A stretch of 37,819 nt of DNA from Vulcanimicrobiota bacterium (GTDB lineage Bacteria > Vulcanimicrobiota > Vulcanimicrobiia > Eremiobacterales > Eremiobacteraceae). Location: NCBI GenBank assembly GCA_013290125.1, contig JABCYQ010000027.1, positions 1-37,819 of the forward strand, given 5' to 3'. Position numbers and translations under genes: made by a program. Below are positions 26,913 through 35,464 of this stretch, piece by piece. Below the pieces are notes generated by a model. It saw nothing but the letters and a program-made list of their open reading frames with translations. It ran no database searches and was not told where the DNA came from. The first letter of the stretch is position 1; each line of letters begins with the position of its first letter.

Positions 26913-26938
26913 CTTGACCCAACTGTGTCGCGGTCAAG
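26913..26938. promoter_or_regulatory. Inverted repeat between divergent transporter and fatty-acid genes
   Basis: CTTGACC (26913-26919) and GGTCAAG (26932-26938) are exact complements 12 bases apart, in the 112-base space between the peptide-binding protein and the 3-hydroxyacyl-CoA dehydrogenase. Spacing suits a dimeric regulator; TTGACC could also serve as a -35 box but the matching -10 is poor. Confidence 0.35.
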
Positions 26939-26963
26939 GATCATTGCGAAAGGGCCTATTTCC

Positions 26964-27851
26964 ATGCGGGAGATCAAGCGCGTCGGCGTGTGCGGTTGCG
27001 GGCTCATGGGGTCCGGCATCGCGCAAGTGGCAGCCATGTCCGGGCACGATGTCGTCATCCTCGAAGCAGTTCAGGCAGCGCTGGACAAAGGGATTGCGTC
27101 GATCGGTTCATCGCTTGCGAAATTCGCAGAGAAGAGCAAAACGCCCGATGGCCAGCCGTTCGACGCGAACCTTCGCGATGCGACGCTCGCGCGGATCAAG
27201 ACCACGACGAACATCGCCGATCTCGCGCCGTGCGATCTTGTCATCGAAGCGATCGTCGAGAACATGGCGGTCAAGCGGGAGCTCTTCGCCAAGCTGGATT
27301 CGCTGCTAGCGCCGCACGCGATCATCTGCTCGAACACATCGAGCTTATGTGTGATCGAGATGGCCGCAGCGACCAAGCGCCCTGAGCAGATCGCCGGTCT
27401 GCACTTCTTCAATCCGGTCCCGATCATGAAACTCGTCGAAGTGGTCAAGACGATCGTGACGAGCCAAGAGACTATCGACACGCTCTACGCGTTCGCGAAG
27501 AAGTTGGGAAAGGCGCCCGTCCTCGCGCAAGACACGCCGGGATTTATCGTCAATCGGCTCCTCGTGCCGTATCTGCTGTACGCCATCCGCATGTACGAAG
27601 CCGGCCTCGCTTCGCGCGAAGACATCGACGAAAGCATGAAGCTCGGTTGCGGTTACCCGATGGGTCCGTTGACGCTGCTCGATTTTGTGGGCTTGGACAC
27701 GACGTACTTCATCGCCGAGATCATGTTCGACGAGTTCAAAGATCCGCTGATGGCGCCGCCGCCCCTGTTGAAGCGCATGGTGCTCGCAGGACATCACGGC
27801 CGAAAGTCGGGGCGCGGCTTCTATGACTACTCCGCAGCCGCGAAGAAGTAG
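26964..27851 (+). CDS. 3-hydroxybutyryl/3-hydroxyacyl-CoA dehydrogenase
   Basis: 295 residues from the ATG at 26964 (AAAGGG about 10 bases upstream). Oxidises 3-hydroxyacyl-CoA with NAD, or the reverse. The NAD-binding loop GCGLMGSGIA is at 11-20, EAIVEN and SNTSS at about 96-127, and catalytic GLHFFNP (His 147) follows. The C-terminal domain has DTPGFIVNRLLVPY and a GCGYPMGPLTLLDFVGLD block. Length matches the short PaaH/Hbd form. It heads a row with an SCP2-like gene and an enoyl-CoA hydratase. Confidence 0.96.
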   Translation: MREIKRVGVCGCGLMGSGIAQVAAMSGHDVVILEAVQAALDKGIASIGSSLAKFAEKSKTPDGQPFDANLRDATLARIKTTTNIADLAPCDLVIEAIVENMAVKRELFAKLDSLLAPHAIICSNTSSLCVIEMAAATKRPEQIAGLHFFNPVPIMKLVEVVKTIVTSQETIDTLYAFAKKLGKAPVLAQDTPGFIVNRLLVPYLLYAIRMYEAGLASREDIDESMKLGCGYPMGPLTLLDFVGLDTTYFIAEIMFDEFKDPLMAPPPLLKRMVLAGHHGRKSGRGFYDYSAAAKK

Positions 27852-27856
27852 CTTGC

Positions 27857-28273
27857 GTGAGTCTGGATCTGTTCGGCGCGGATTGGCTGAACGCGTGGCA
27901 GCGAGAACTCAATGCCAACGTGGCGTACCGAGACGCGGCCGCCCAATGGGAATGGCCGTTGATCCTGTGCGCATGTGGTGAAGACGGTTCGCAAAAGGTC
28001 TGCGCGTATCTCGACCTGTGGCGCGGTGAGTGCCGCGAGGCGCGGCCGGCCATAGCGCAAGACGACGAGCGGGCGCGATTCAGCATCAGCGGATCGTTCG
28101 CGGTCTGGAAGCAGGTCTTGGATGGCCGGCTTGAGGTGGTCTCCGCGATCATGCTGCGCAGGCTTACGCTCGACAAGGGGAGCGTCTCAAGCCTGCTCGG
28201 GTATATCGGGGCGGCGAAAGCTCTCGTTGTGACCGCCGCGGCCTTAGACACAGCATATCCGGTTGGCACGTGA
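27857..28273 (+). CDS. Small SCP2-like (sterol carrier) domain protein
   Basis: 138 residues, GTG start 5 bases after the dehydrogenase stop. The C-terminal half (FSISGSFAVWKQVLDGRLEV, then a hydrophobic TLDKGSVSSLLGYIGAAKAL) resembles SCP2-fold lipid-binding proteins, which often accompany fatty-acid oxidation genes. The N-terminus has a typical LNANVAYRDAAAQWEWPLIL segment. It probably carries acyl-CoA or lipids; the call rests on pattern and context. Confidence 0.65.
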   Translation: MSLDLFGADWLNAWQRELNANVAYRDAAAQWEWPLILCACGEDGSQKVCAYLDLWRGECREARPAIAQDDERARFSISGSFAVWKQVLDGRLEVVSAIMLRRLTLDKGSVSSLLGYIGAAKALVVTAAALDTAYPVGT

Positions 28274-28283
28274 GGAGACAAAA

Positions 28284-29068
28284 GTGAGTTACGAGACCAT
28301 CTTACTCGAGAAGAGCGATGGCGTGGCGACCGTCACGCTGAACCGGCCTAAGGCGCTCAACGCGCTCAACGAAGCGTGCTCTCAGAACTCGTCACGGTGA
28401 TCGACGAGTTGGAAGCCGACGCAAGTGTGCGAGTCGTAATCGTCACGGGCAGCGGTGACAAAGCGTTCGCCGCCGGCGCCGATATCGGCGAACTAAGCCG
28501 GCTCGCCGATCGGGCTGCGGCAACTGCCAAGGCGCGCGCCGGACATCGCGTCACGGCGAAGATAGAACATTCGCGGTTGCCATTCATCATGGCGATCAAC
28601 GGCTTCGCGCTTGGCGGCGGTCTCGAACTAGCGATGGCGGGCGATATGCGCATCGCCGCCTCCAGCGCGAAGTTAGGACAGCCGGAGGTGAACTTAGGGA
28701 TCATCGCCGGCTTCGGCGGGTCGCAGCGGCTGCCAAGGCTTGTCGGTCAAGGAATGGCTTCCTATCTCTTGCTGTCCGGCGAGATGATCTCCGCCGACGA
28801 AGCCAAACAGGCAAATCTCGTCGAAAAAGTCGTGGCGGCGGATCAGTTGATGAGCGAAGTCAAGCGGATCGCAAACGTCATCGCAGCGAAAGCGCCGCTC
28901 GCGATCGCGGCGACAAAGCGCGCAATCCATAAGGGATTGAATCTCGACCTTCACGACGCGCTAAATCTCGAAGCGGAAGAGTTCGGCGCCGTCGCGATCA
29001 CGGCCGATGCCCGCGAAGGCACCGCGGCCTTCTTGGAAAAGCGCGCCCCCCGCTTCACCGGAACGTAA
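28284..29068 (+). pseudogene. Enoyl-CoA hydratase (crotonase) gene interrupted by a 1-base frameshift
   Basis: The GTG at 28284 has AGGAGA about 6 bases upstream and begins MSYETILLEKSDGVATVTLN, then RPKALNALNEA, a typical crotonase N-terminus, but this frame stops at a TGA about 38 codons in. The rest of the protein continues in another frame from 28376, MLSELVTVIDELEADASVRV. Inserting one A between 28376 and 28377 restores NEAMLSELV and a normal 261-residue protein. The rest is intact: AFAAGADI, GFALGGGLELAMAGD (oxyanion hole), GQPEVNLGI. It would hydrate 2-enoyl-CoA between the adjacent dehydrogenase and the thiolase. Real mutation or sequence error cannot be told apart here. Confidence 0.9.
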
Positions 29069-29108
29069 CGACACCTCGACGATTTGATCGATCGATCGGC
29101 AATCTCAC

Positions 29109-29221
29109 TGAAGGGGCCGACTTTTTGAAGGGGCCGATTTTATATCGGCCTGCCTTTCGTTCGCTCCACTCGGATTTTGAAGGGGCCGACGCTGGTCGGC
29201 CCTCAAAAACTGGGCCCCTTC
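29109..29221. repeat. Cluster of GAAGGGGCC/GGCCGAT hairpin repeats between convergent genes
   Basis: Three direct copies of TGAAGGGGCCGA begin at 29109, 29126 and 29178, and an inverted GGCCCCTTC lies at 29213-29221. The copy at 29126 is identical over 25 bases to 19428-19452. The copy at 29175-29208 forms a strong stem (GGCCGAC/GTCGGCC) flanked by TTTTGA/TCAAAA. A wider imperfect pairing (CGTTCG with CGAACG) encloses it. Neither strand shows a U-run after the stem. Confidence 0.75.
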
Positions 29222-29244
29222 GATATCCGAACGAAGTTAGATCG

Positions 29245-29997
29245 TCAAAGGCGGGCGACGTCGCTGCGTGCTATCTGCACGAGCTGCTGCGACGCGCTTG
29301 AGCCATCGGCCCAGCCGAACGCCACCCAAGAGACGGCGGCAGCGACCGCGACGGCCACGAGCGGCGCGAGGCGGCCCAGCTTTGAATTTGCGACGACCGT
29401 GCCCGACAGAAAATCCCCTAACCGTTGCCGCCGGCTGGTCACGGTCGCAAGCGCGAAACCAATCGCGCAGAGATCGAGCGGTTTGATGAGGTTGCGGATC
29501 AGCGCGCGCCCGATTCCGATTCGTTTGCCGTCCCATCGCATGACGCCGAGCGCGACGAGAGCTTTGCCGAGCGTAGCTCCAAACAACCCTTCCGCGATGA
29601 CGAAGTATAGGAGCACGGCCGAACCGATCGCGGGCCAGAGCACGGCATCGAGCGTCCAGGTAACCCCGCTGATGCGATTGTGCAGGGCAGTCGCCGCCGC
29701 GAAGATGCCGACCGCGATAAGAAAGCCAGCCCCGAAGATATCAAGGACGAGCGCCGTCAGGCGCCGCGCGATATAGACGCCGACGTCGCCGATCTCCGGC
29801 TTCGCGAGCGCTGGGGTCGGCGTGTTAGCCATGATCAGCGATGTCGGCCATGCGGCCGCGGCAGTCGGCGGCGACTCAGCGGCGGCAGCCGTCGGCGTCG
29901 AAGCTGCAGTATCGGGCCGATCCATCACCGCGCCGCAAGCCGTGCAGAATGCAGTGCGCTCGGCTTGGGCGGCGCCGCACTTACGGCAGGCCGGCAT
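29245..29997 (-). CDS. Zinc-ribbon RDD-family membrane protein
   Basis: 250 residues. The N-terminus is a zinc ribbon with C4, C7, C18 and C21 (CRKCG ... CTACG), followed by an Ala/Pro/Thr linker to about residue 70. The RDD domain comes next: ARRLTALVLDIF, three membrane segments, GATLGKALVALGVMRWDGK, and a final hydrophobic segment. RDD proteins are of uncertain role, some acting in ion or solute transport. Its start overlaps the thiolase stop by one base. Confidence 0.88.
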   Translation of the reverse strand: MPACRKCGAAQAERTAFCTACGAVMDRPDTAASTPTAAAAESPPTAAAAWPTSLIMANTPTPALAKPEIGDVGVYIARRLTALVLDIFGAGFLIAVGIFAAATALHNRISGVTWTLDAVLWPAIGSAVLLYFVIAEGLFGATLGKALVALGVMRWDGKRIGIGRALIRNLIKPLDLCAIGFALATVTSRRQRLGDFLSGTVVANSKLGRLAPLVAVAVAAAVSWVAFGWADGSSASQQLVQIARSDVARL

Positions 29998-31193
29998 CAG
30001 AGCGCTTCGACGATGCCCGCGATGCCCTGGCCGCCGCCGATGCAGGCGCTCGCGACACCGAAGCGTTTCTTGCGGCGCCGCAGTTCGTGCAGCAGCGAAT
30101 AGGTGATGCGGGCTCCGCTCGCACCGAGCGGGTGACCGAGCGCGATCGCTCCGCCGTTTGGATTCAGCCGTTCCATGTCAAGGTCCAACTCCTGGGCGCA
30201 CGCCAAGACTTGCGGAGCGAACGCCTCGTTGATCTCTACCACATCCAACTGCTGGAGTTTCATCCGGGCACGCTCGAGCGCTTGCGGAATCGCGAACGCC
30301 GGGCCGATGCCCATGATGTCCGGATCCACGCCGACGACGCCCCATGCGACCAGTCGTCCTATCGGCGAAAGTCCGTCGCGCGCGGCCTGCTCCGCAGTGG
30401 TCAGGACCACCGCGGCCGCGCCGTCCGTTATGCCGCTCGCGTTACCCGGCGTCACGACACCGCCCTCGATGAAGCGCGCGGGCAGGCGTGCGAGCTGCTC
30501 CATGGTCACTTCCGGTCGCGGACCTTCATCGGCCGAGATGACGACGGGGCCTTTGCGGCCGGGCGTCTCGACCGGCACGATCTCCTCGGCGAAGAATCCG
30601 CTCTTCATCGCAGCGGCGGCGCCTGCTTGAGAACGCAGGCTGAACTCGTCGCTCGCGACCCGCGAGATCGAATATTGCCGCGCGAGGTTCTCCGCCGTGA
30701 TGGCCATGGGCATGCCGTTGTAAGAGTCGGTGAGGCCCTCCCAGAGCGTGTCTTCGAACTTCGTCTGCTGGCCGAGCGCCAGGCCGGTGCGCGCGCCGCG
30801 GACGACGTGCGGAGCCTGACTCATATTCTCCATGCCGCCGGCAAGCACGTACGTGGCTTCGCCCAACAGCAGCTGTTGAGCGCCCGTCACGATGGCTTGC
30901 AGGCCCGAACCGCATAGGCGATTGAGCGTCAGAGCCGATGCGTCGCGGCGGCAGCCGGCTTTCAGGCCAACGTGCCGCGCCCCGTAGATCGCGTCGGCGC
31001 TGCTCTGGATCACGTTGCCGTAGATGACCTGGTCGATGCGCGCCGGATCGACTTTCGAACGCTCGAGAGCGCCTATAGCCGCGGCAACCCCGAGGTCGAT
31101 CGCCGTGACATCGCGCAGCGCGCCGCAGAAGTTGCCGAATGGCGTGCGCGCGCCGTTTACGATCACGATGTCGGGTCTGTCCGATGAGGCCAT
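29997..31193 (-). CDS. Thiolase (acetyl-CoA acetyltransferase)
   Basis: 398 residues. Cleaves 3-ketoacyl-CoA or condenses two acetyl-CoA. The nucleophile Cys94 lies in LNRLCGSGLQA; NPNGGAIALGHPLGASGAR carries the catalytic His, and CIGGGQG near the end the second Cys. Length is standard for the biosynthetic/degradative type II group. With the dehydrogenase and hydratase encoded on the other side of the 29.1-kb junction it completes a beta-oxidation-like cycle. It follows the Rid-family gene after 40 bases. Confidence 0.96.
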   Translation of the reverse strand: MASSDRPDIVIVNGARTPFGNFCGALRDVTAIDLGVAAAIGALERSKVDPARIDQVIYGNVIQSSADAIYGARHVGLKAGCRRDASALTLNRLCGSGLQAIVTGAQQLLLGEATYVLAGGMENMSQAPHVVRGARTGLALGQQTKFEDTLWEGLTDSYNGMPMAITAENLARQYSISRVASDEFSLRSQAGAAAAMKSGFFAEEIVPVETPGRKGPVVISADEGPRPEVTMEQLARLPARFIEGGVVTPGNASGITDGAAAVVLTTAEQAARDGLSPIGRLVAWGVVGVDPDIMGIGPAFAIPQALERARMKLQQLDVVEINEAFAPQVLACAQELDLDMERLNPNGGAIALGHPLGASGARITYSLLHELRRRKKRFGVASACIGGGQGIAGIVEAL

Positions 31194-31233
31194 GAGATGT
31201 TTCCCTTTGCCGCGATTGACGGCTGGTATGCGG

Positions 31234-31626
31234 CTACGCGCGCGCTACGGCGTCCGCTTCGATTTCGACGAGCAGCCGCGGGTCGATGAGCCGAACCACT
31301 TGGACCAGCGTCGACGCGGGCTTGATATGTGCGAATGATTCGCCGTGCGCGCGGCCGACCTGCTCGGCAAATGCGATATCCGTCACGAAGATGCGCGTTC
31401 GCACCACCTCGTTCATGCTCGCGCCGGCTTGCGCGAGCGCAGCGTCGATCTTCGCAAGGATCGCCTTGGCCTGCAGATACGGGTCGCCGCCCCCGATGAT
31501 CTCACCGCGTTCGTCTACTGCTGTGGTCCCGGCTACGAAGATCTGATCGCCGACGCGCACGGCCCTAGAGTAGCCGACGGTCGACTCCCACGGCGCACCT
31601 GACGAGATGAGCTTGCGCTCACTCAC
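31234..31626 (-). CDS. Rid-family (YjgF/UK114) protein lacking the catalytic arginine
   Basis: 130 residues from the GTG at 31626, which overlaps the leuB stop as GTGA; an upstream in-frame start at 31641 would add five residues. The fold is clear (FVAGTTAVDERGEI, RTRIFVTDI, EIEADAVA). In true RidA, the enamine/imine deaminase, the active-site Arg lies in PARSCVEVARL; the equivalent here reads PASTLVQVVRL, with Ser at that place. This is typical of Rid subfamilies of unknown activity. It is co-transcribed with leuB. Confidence 0.9.
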   Translation of the reverse strand: MSERKLISSGAPWESTVGYSRAVRVGDQIFVAGTTAVDERGEIIGGGDPYLQAKAILAKIDAALAQAGASMNEVVRTRIFVTDIAFAEQVGRAHGESFAHIKPASTLVQVVRLIDPRLLVEIEADAVARA

Positions 31627-32681
31627 GCGAGCGACGCGCAAACGAGGTCGCCGACCTCGCTCGTCTTCAGCCCGCTCGAAGCGTCGAGCGATGGGATGCG
31701 TTTGCTCGACAAGAGCTCCGCGATCGTTCTTTCGATCGCGGCGGCTGCGCGCTGTTCGCCGACATAGTCCAAGAGCATGCCGACGGCGGCGATGGCCGCG
31801 ACGGGGCTGACCACGTTGCGGCCTTTGTATTTCGGAGCCGATCCATGGATCGGTTCGAAGAGTGAGACCTTGCCCGGGTGGATGTTACCAGACGCTGCGA
31901 CGCCCATACCGCCTTGCAGCATCGCACCGAGATCCGTGATGATGTCGCCGAAGAGATTTGAAGTCACGATGACGTCAAACGTTTCAGGGTTTTTCACCAT
32001 CCACATGCAGGCCGCGTCCACGTACGCGAACTCCCGCTCGATGTCCGCGTACTCCGCGCCCACTTCTTCCATCGTCCGGCGCCAGAGCTGCTGCACTTCG
32101 ATCGCATTGGACTTGTCGACGAGCGTCAGCTTCTTCTTCCCGGCGCGGGCCCGCGCAAGTTCGAACGCATAGCGGATGGCCCGCTCCACGCCTTTGCGAG
32201 TGAAGATCTGATTCGCGATGACGACTTCGTCCGGCGTGCCCTTCTTGAAGTGGCCGCCGAGGCCGGTGTAAAGATCCTCGGTGTTCTCCCGCACGACCAC
32301 CATGTCTATGTCGCGCGGCGTCTTGCCCTTGATCGGGCAGAGGTGTTCGGCATAGAGCTTTATCGGCCGCAGGTTGATGTAGAGATCAAGTCCGAAGCGC
32401 GTCGCCGCGATCACCCCGCGTTCCACCAATCCCGCCGGAAGTCGCGGATCGCCGATGGCTCCGAGATAGATCGCATCCATCGTTCTGAACTCGTCGAGCT
32501 GCCCGGGCGGCATGAACTCATGCGTGGCCAAGTAGTGGTCGGCGCCGAACGGATACATTTTCGTATGGTAGGTGAAATCAAAAAGGCTCGCCGCGCGTTC
32601 GAGAACCTTCAGAGCTTCATCGGTCACTTCCGGACCGACACCGTCACCTGGGATGACGGCGATCGTGTACGGTGCCGGCAC
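31623..32681 (-). CDS. leuB: 3-isopropylmalate dehydrogenase
   Basis: 352 residues, GTG start. Oxidatively decarboxylates 3-isopropylmalate in leucine synthesis with NAD. The isocitrate/isopropylmalate family pattern is clear: IPGDGVGPEV, INLRPIKLY, VVRENTEDLYTG, and the signature region VIVTSNLFGDIITDLGA, then FEPIHGSAPKY. Sequence alone does not exclude tartrate/malate or isocitrate specificity, but leuD and leuC directly upstream make leuB the best call. leuA is not in the window. Confidence 0.9.
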   Translation of the reverse strand: MPAPYTIAVIPGDGVGPEVTDEALKVLERAASLFDFTYHTKMYPFGADHYLATHEFMPPGQLDEFRTMDAIYLGAIGDPRLPAGLVERGVIAATRFGLDLYINLRPIKLYAEHLCPIKGKTPRDIDMVVVRENTEDLYTGLGGHFKKGTPDEVVIANQIFTRKGVERAIRYAFELARARAGKKKLTLVDKSNAIEVQQLWRRTMEEVGAEYADIEREFAYVDAACMWMVKNPETFDVIVTSNLFGDIITDLGAMLQGGMGVAASGNIHPGKVSLFEPIHGSAPKYKGRNVVSPVAAIAAVGMLLDYVGEQRAAAAIERTIAELLSSKRIPSLDASSGLKTSEVGDLVCASLA

Positions 32682-32684
32682 GGG

Positions 32685-33188
32685 CTACTTCGATTTCTCG
32701 ACGAGCCGCTTCTCGACGTAGCGAAGCAAGCCGCCCATTGCGATCAGATCCTGCATGAAGGGCGGCATCTGCGTGGCGGAATACGTCTTGCCCGTCGACT
32801 CGTTTGTGATCACGCCGTTTGCGGCGTCGACCGTGATGGTATCGCCATCCTTGATGCCGTCGACGCCCTCGACGCACTCGAATATCGGCAATCCGGTGTT
32901 GATGGCGTTGCGGTAGAATATCCGGGCGAATGACTTGGCGACGACGCCGGAGACACCCGCGCCCTTGAGCGCTACCGCCGCCACTTCGCGCGAAGACCCA
33001 CAGCCGAAGTTTGTGTCGGCGACGATGAGATCGCCCGGCTTGACCTTCTTCACGAAGTTCACGTCGAGATCTTCGAGCGCGTGCTTGCCGAGCTCCACCG
33101 GATCGATCAAATTGCAGTAGCGGCCGGGGATGATCACGTCGGTGTCGACGTTCTTGCCGTACTTGTGGGCCGTGCCTTTGAGGATCAT
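32685..33188 (-). CDS. leuD: 3-isopropylmalate dehydratase small subunit
   Basis: 167 residues from the ATG at 33188, overlapping the leuC stop as ATGA. It shows the short, archaeal-like form of LeuD: GKNVDTDVIIPGRYC, NFGCGSSREVA, and SFARIFYRNAINTGLP. Isomerises 2- to 3-isopropylmalate with LeuC. The frame extends upstream through leuC but without family sequence. Confidence 0.95.
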   Translation of the reverse strand: MILKGTAHKYGKNVDTDVIIPGRYCNLIDPVELGKHALEDLDVNFVKKVKPGDLIVADTNFGCGSSREVAAVALKGAGVSGVVAKSFARIFYRNAINTGLPIFECVEGVDGIKDGDTITVDAANGVITNESTGKTYSATQMPPFMQDLIAMGGLLRYVEKRLVEKSK

Positions 33189-34471
33189 GCGGGCACCTTT
33201 GCCTGGAGTTCTTCCGGACCACAGATGTATCCAGCGACGGCCGTGGAGGCCGCCACGTATGGCCCCGTGAGATAGACCTCGCTCTTCACATGACCCATCC
33301 GGCCGCGGAAATTTCGATTCGTGGTGGATATGCACCGTTCGCCGTCCGCCAAGACGCCCATGTGCCCGCCGACGCATGGTCCGCACGTTGGCGTCGAAAC
33401 GACGCAGCCCGCCTCGATGAACGTCTCGACCAGCCCCTCCTTGATGCACTGCATGTAAACTTTTTGACTGCCCGGGATCACGATGGCGCGGATCGACGGA
33501 TGCACTTTGCGGCCCTTCAAGATCTCTGCAGCCTGACGCATATCCTCGATGCGGCCGTTCGTGCAGGTGCCGATCACGGCTTGCTGCACGGTGATGTCGT
33601 GCAGATCCGATGCGTTGCGCGTGTTGTCGGGCAGCCACGGGATGGCCACCTGCGGCTCGATCTTCGCGCAATCGATGACGACGGTCTGCGTGTACTCCGC
33701 ATCCTTGTCGGCATGATAGATCGTATAGTTCTTCTTGCCGACCGCAGCGCAGTAGGCTTCCGTTGTGGCGTCGACGGGGAAAATGCCGTTCTTCGCACCG
33801 GCCTCGATGGACATGTTCGCCATCGTGAAGCGGCCGCTCATCGACAGATCTTTGAGCGCGGGTCCGGTGAATTCCAGCGCGGCATACGTGGCGCCGTCCA
33901 CGCCGAGCTCGTTGATGGCTCGCAGGATCAGGTCTTTGCCGGAGACGTATTGGCGAAGTCCGTTCTCGAATACGATCTTGATGGAGTGCGGCACGCGCAG
34001 CCACATCTCGCCGGTGGCAAACGCCGCGGCGATGTCGGTGGAGCCGACGCCCGTCGCGAACGCGCCGATGCCGCCGTATGTCGTGGTGTGGCTGTCGCCG
34101 CCGATGATCGTCTCGCCGGGCCCGACCATGCCGTTCTCCGGCAGCACGACGTGTTCGATTCCGCCTCTGCCGACCTCGAAGTAGTTCTCGATCGCGTGCT
34201 CGGTCGCGAAATCGCGCATCATCTTCGATAGCGTCGCCGTCGCGATGTCTTTGTTCGGCGTGAAGTGACTCGGCACGAGCGCGATCTTGCTCCGGTCCCA
34301 GACCTTGTCGGCGCCCTTGATCTTCCTGAACTCCGTGATCGCGACCGCGGCGGAGAGCTCGTTCGCCATGACGAGGTCGAGTTCGATCGAGATGATGTCA
34401 CCCGGGGCCACCGACGCCTTACCTGCGTGGGCCGCGAGGATCTTCTCCGTCATAGTCATCGGGCGCGCCAT
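33185..34471 (-). CDS. leuC: 3-isopropylmalate dehydratase large subunit
   Basis: 428 residues from the ATG at 34471, with GGAGG 7 bases upstream; an in-frame extension to 34510 lacks support. Aconitase-family motifs: MTEKILAAHAG, the region GGDSHTTTYGGIGAFATGVG, and 4Fe-4S cluster ligands in GTCTNGR and TPTCGPCVGG. It belongs to the shorter LeuC/homoaconitase-like group of about 420 residues, matching the short LeuD. First gene of the leuC-leuD-leuB row. Confidence 0.95.
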   Translation of the reverse strand: MARPMTMTEKILAAHAGKASVAPGDIISIELDLVMANELSAAVAITEFRKIKGADKVWDRSKIALVPSHFTPNKDIATATLSKMMRDFATEHAIENYFEVGRGGIEHVVLPENGMVGPGETIIGGDSHTTTYGGIGAFATGVGSTDIAAAFATGEMWLRVPHSIKIVFENGLRQYVSGKDLILRAINELGVDGATYAALEFTGPALKDLSMSGRFTMANMSIEAGAKNGIFPVDATTEAYCAAVGKKNYTIYHADKDAEYTQTVVIDCAKIEPQVAIPWLPDNTRNASDLHDITVQQAVIGTCTNGRIEDMRQAAEILKGRKVHPSIRAIVIPGSQKVYMQCIKEGLVETFIEAGCVVSTPTCGPCVGGHMGVLADGERCISTTNRNFRGRMGHVKSEVYLTGPYVAASTAVAGYICGPEELQAKVPA

Positions 34472-34581
34472 ACCACAACCTCCGCTAGGAAGCCAAAGCG
34501 GTGCGCCCAAGTGCGCGCACTGCGGATCAATTCAGGGGAGTGGTCGAGTCGTTCTGCGCGCTTCGCGCCGGCGCCTTTAGC

Positions 34582-35433
34582 CTATTTACCTGCGAATGCC
34601 GAGACGTCGAAGTAGATGACATCTGTGGACTTGTCGCTTGCGCAGACGACGTCGAACTCGTCGTACCACTTCTCGCCGGCGGCGACGGTGGTCTGCGTCA
34701 CGATGTTCCACGAACTGCCTTGCCCGCACGTCAGTCCCTTGATGTACGAGTATTCCAGGTCCAACCCCGCACTTGACGATGCGGCTTTGACGATCACGGC
34801 CTTCAGCATCGTCGAGCCGTTGCGGCCGCCCGAAGAATCCAAGAGGGCGGGGGTCGGCGTCGCCAGCGACTGCACCGGTTGCGTGAGGTCGATATCGGTG
34901 AGCACGCCAGAGTCGAAACCGTACACCCAGCGAACGCCTGCCAAATTTCCGTAGACGCGGTTGCCGTTGTCGGCCACCGTGACCGGCTGTCCGCGGAGCG
35001 ACGTCACTTGGTCCACGGTCATGCCGAGCGAAACGCCGTACGGATCTTGCAGCGCCGACTTCTTCGTGCCGTTCGGACTCAAGGTCACGCTGAGCGCGCT
35101 ATCGTTCGCGAAGACGATCGCCAGCACGGCGTGGCCGCCGTCCGTGTTCCACGTCCACATTTCGCCGACGTTCACCGGCACGACTTGCGATGGTCTGCCA
35201 AGTGACTTCGTCGCGTCCGCGCGTGTGTCGCCGAGCGTCACCCCGTCGAAAGAATTCACAAGAGGTGTCTGCGTTGCGACGGCGAGCGGGTTGGGCGTCG
35301 GTGCGCCCGGCAGCGCCGCCGGCGTGACGAACGGAAATGGGGTCGGCGAAGCAGCAGCAGCCGCAACGATCGGCGATCCGGTCGATGGCGCGGCCGCGGC
35401 GATCAAGAAGGTCAGGGCGAATACCGGCAGCAT
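34582..35433 (-). CDS. Secreted protein with two BamE/SmpA-like units
   Basis: 283 residues, AGAGG about 10 bases before the ATG. A signal peptide (about 1-19) is followed by a Pro/Thr/Ala-rich linker to about residue 60. Two related units follow, at about 63-110 (FDGVTLGDTRADATKSLGRP) and 132-182 (YGVSLGMTVDQVTSLRGQP); each starts with the GxxLGxT/M-x(3-6)-LG(R/x)P pattern of SmpA/BamE-like domains. The C-terminal 90 residues are beta-rich with two Cys. Function not known; export to the envelope is likely. Confidence 0.65.
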   Translation of the reverse strand: MLPVFALTFLIAAAAPSTGSPIVAAAAASPTPFPFVTPAALPGAPTPNPLAVATQTPLVNSFDGVTLGDTRADATKSLGRPSQVVPVNVGEMWTWNTDGGHAVLAIVFANDSALSVTLSPNGTKKSALQDPYGVSLGMTVDQVTSLRGQPVTVADNGNRVYGNLAGVRWVYGFDSGVLTDIDLTQPVQSLATPTPALLDSSGGRNGSTMLKAVIVKAASSSAGLDLEYSYIKGLTCGQGSSWNIVTQTTVAAGEKWYDEFDVVCASDKSTDVIYFDVSAFAGK

Positions 35434-35464
35434 CCCGGAAAACCTCTCCTATAGAATAGACGCC

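Noticed and set aside
29175-29208. Hairpin as an intrinsic terminator
   Set aside because: Strong stem, but no run of U follows on either strand; kept only as a repeat.
29841-30917. 358-codon plus-strand frame opposite the thiolase
   Set aside because: Shadow of a clear thiolase gene with composition unlike real proteins.
33290-34231. 313-codon plus-strand frame opposite leuC
   Set aside because: Shadow; leuC motifs are intact on the other strand.
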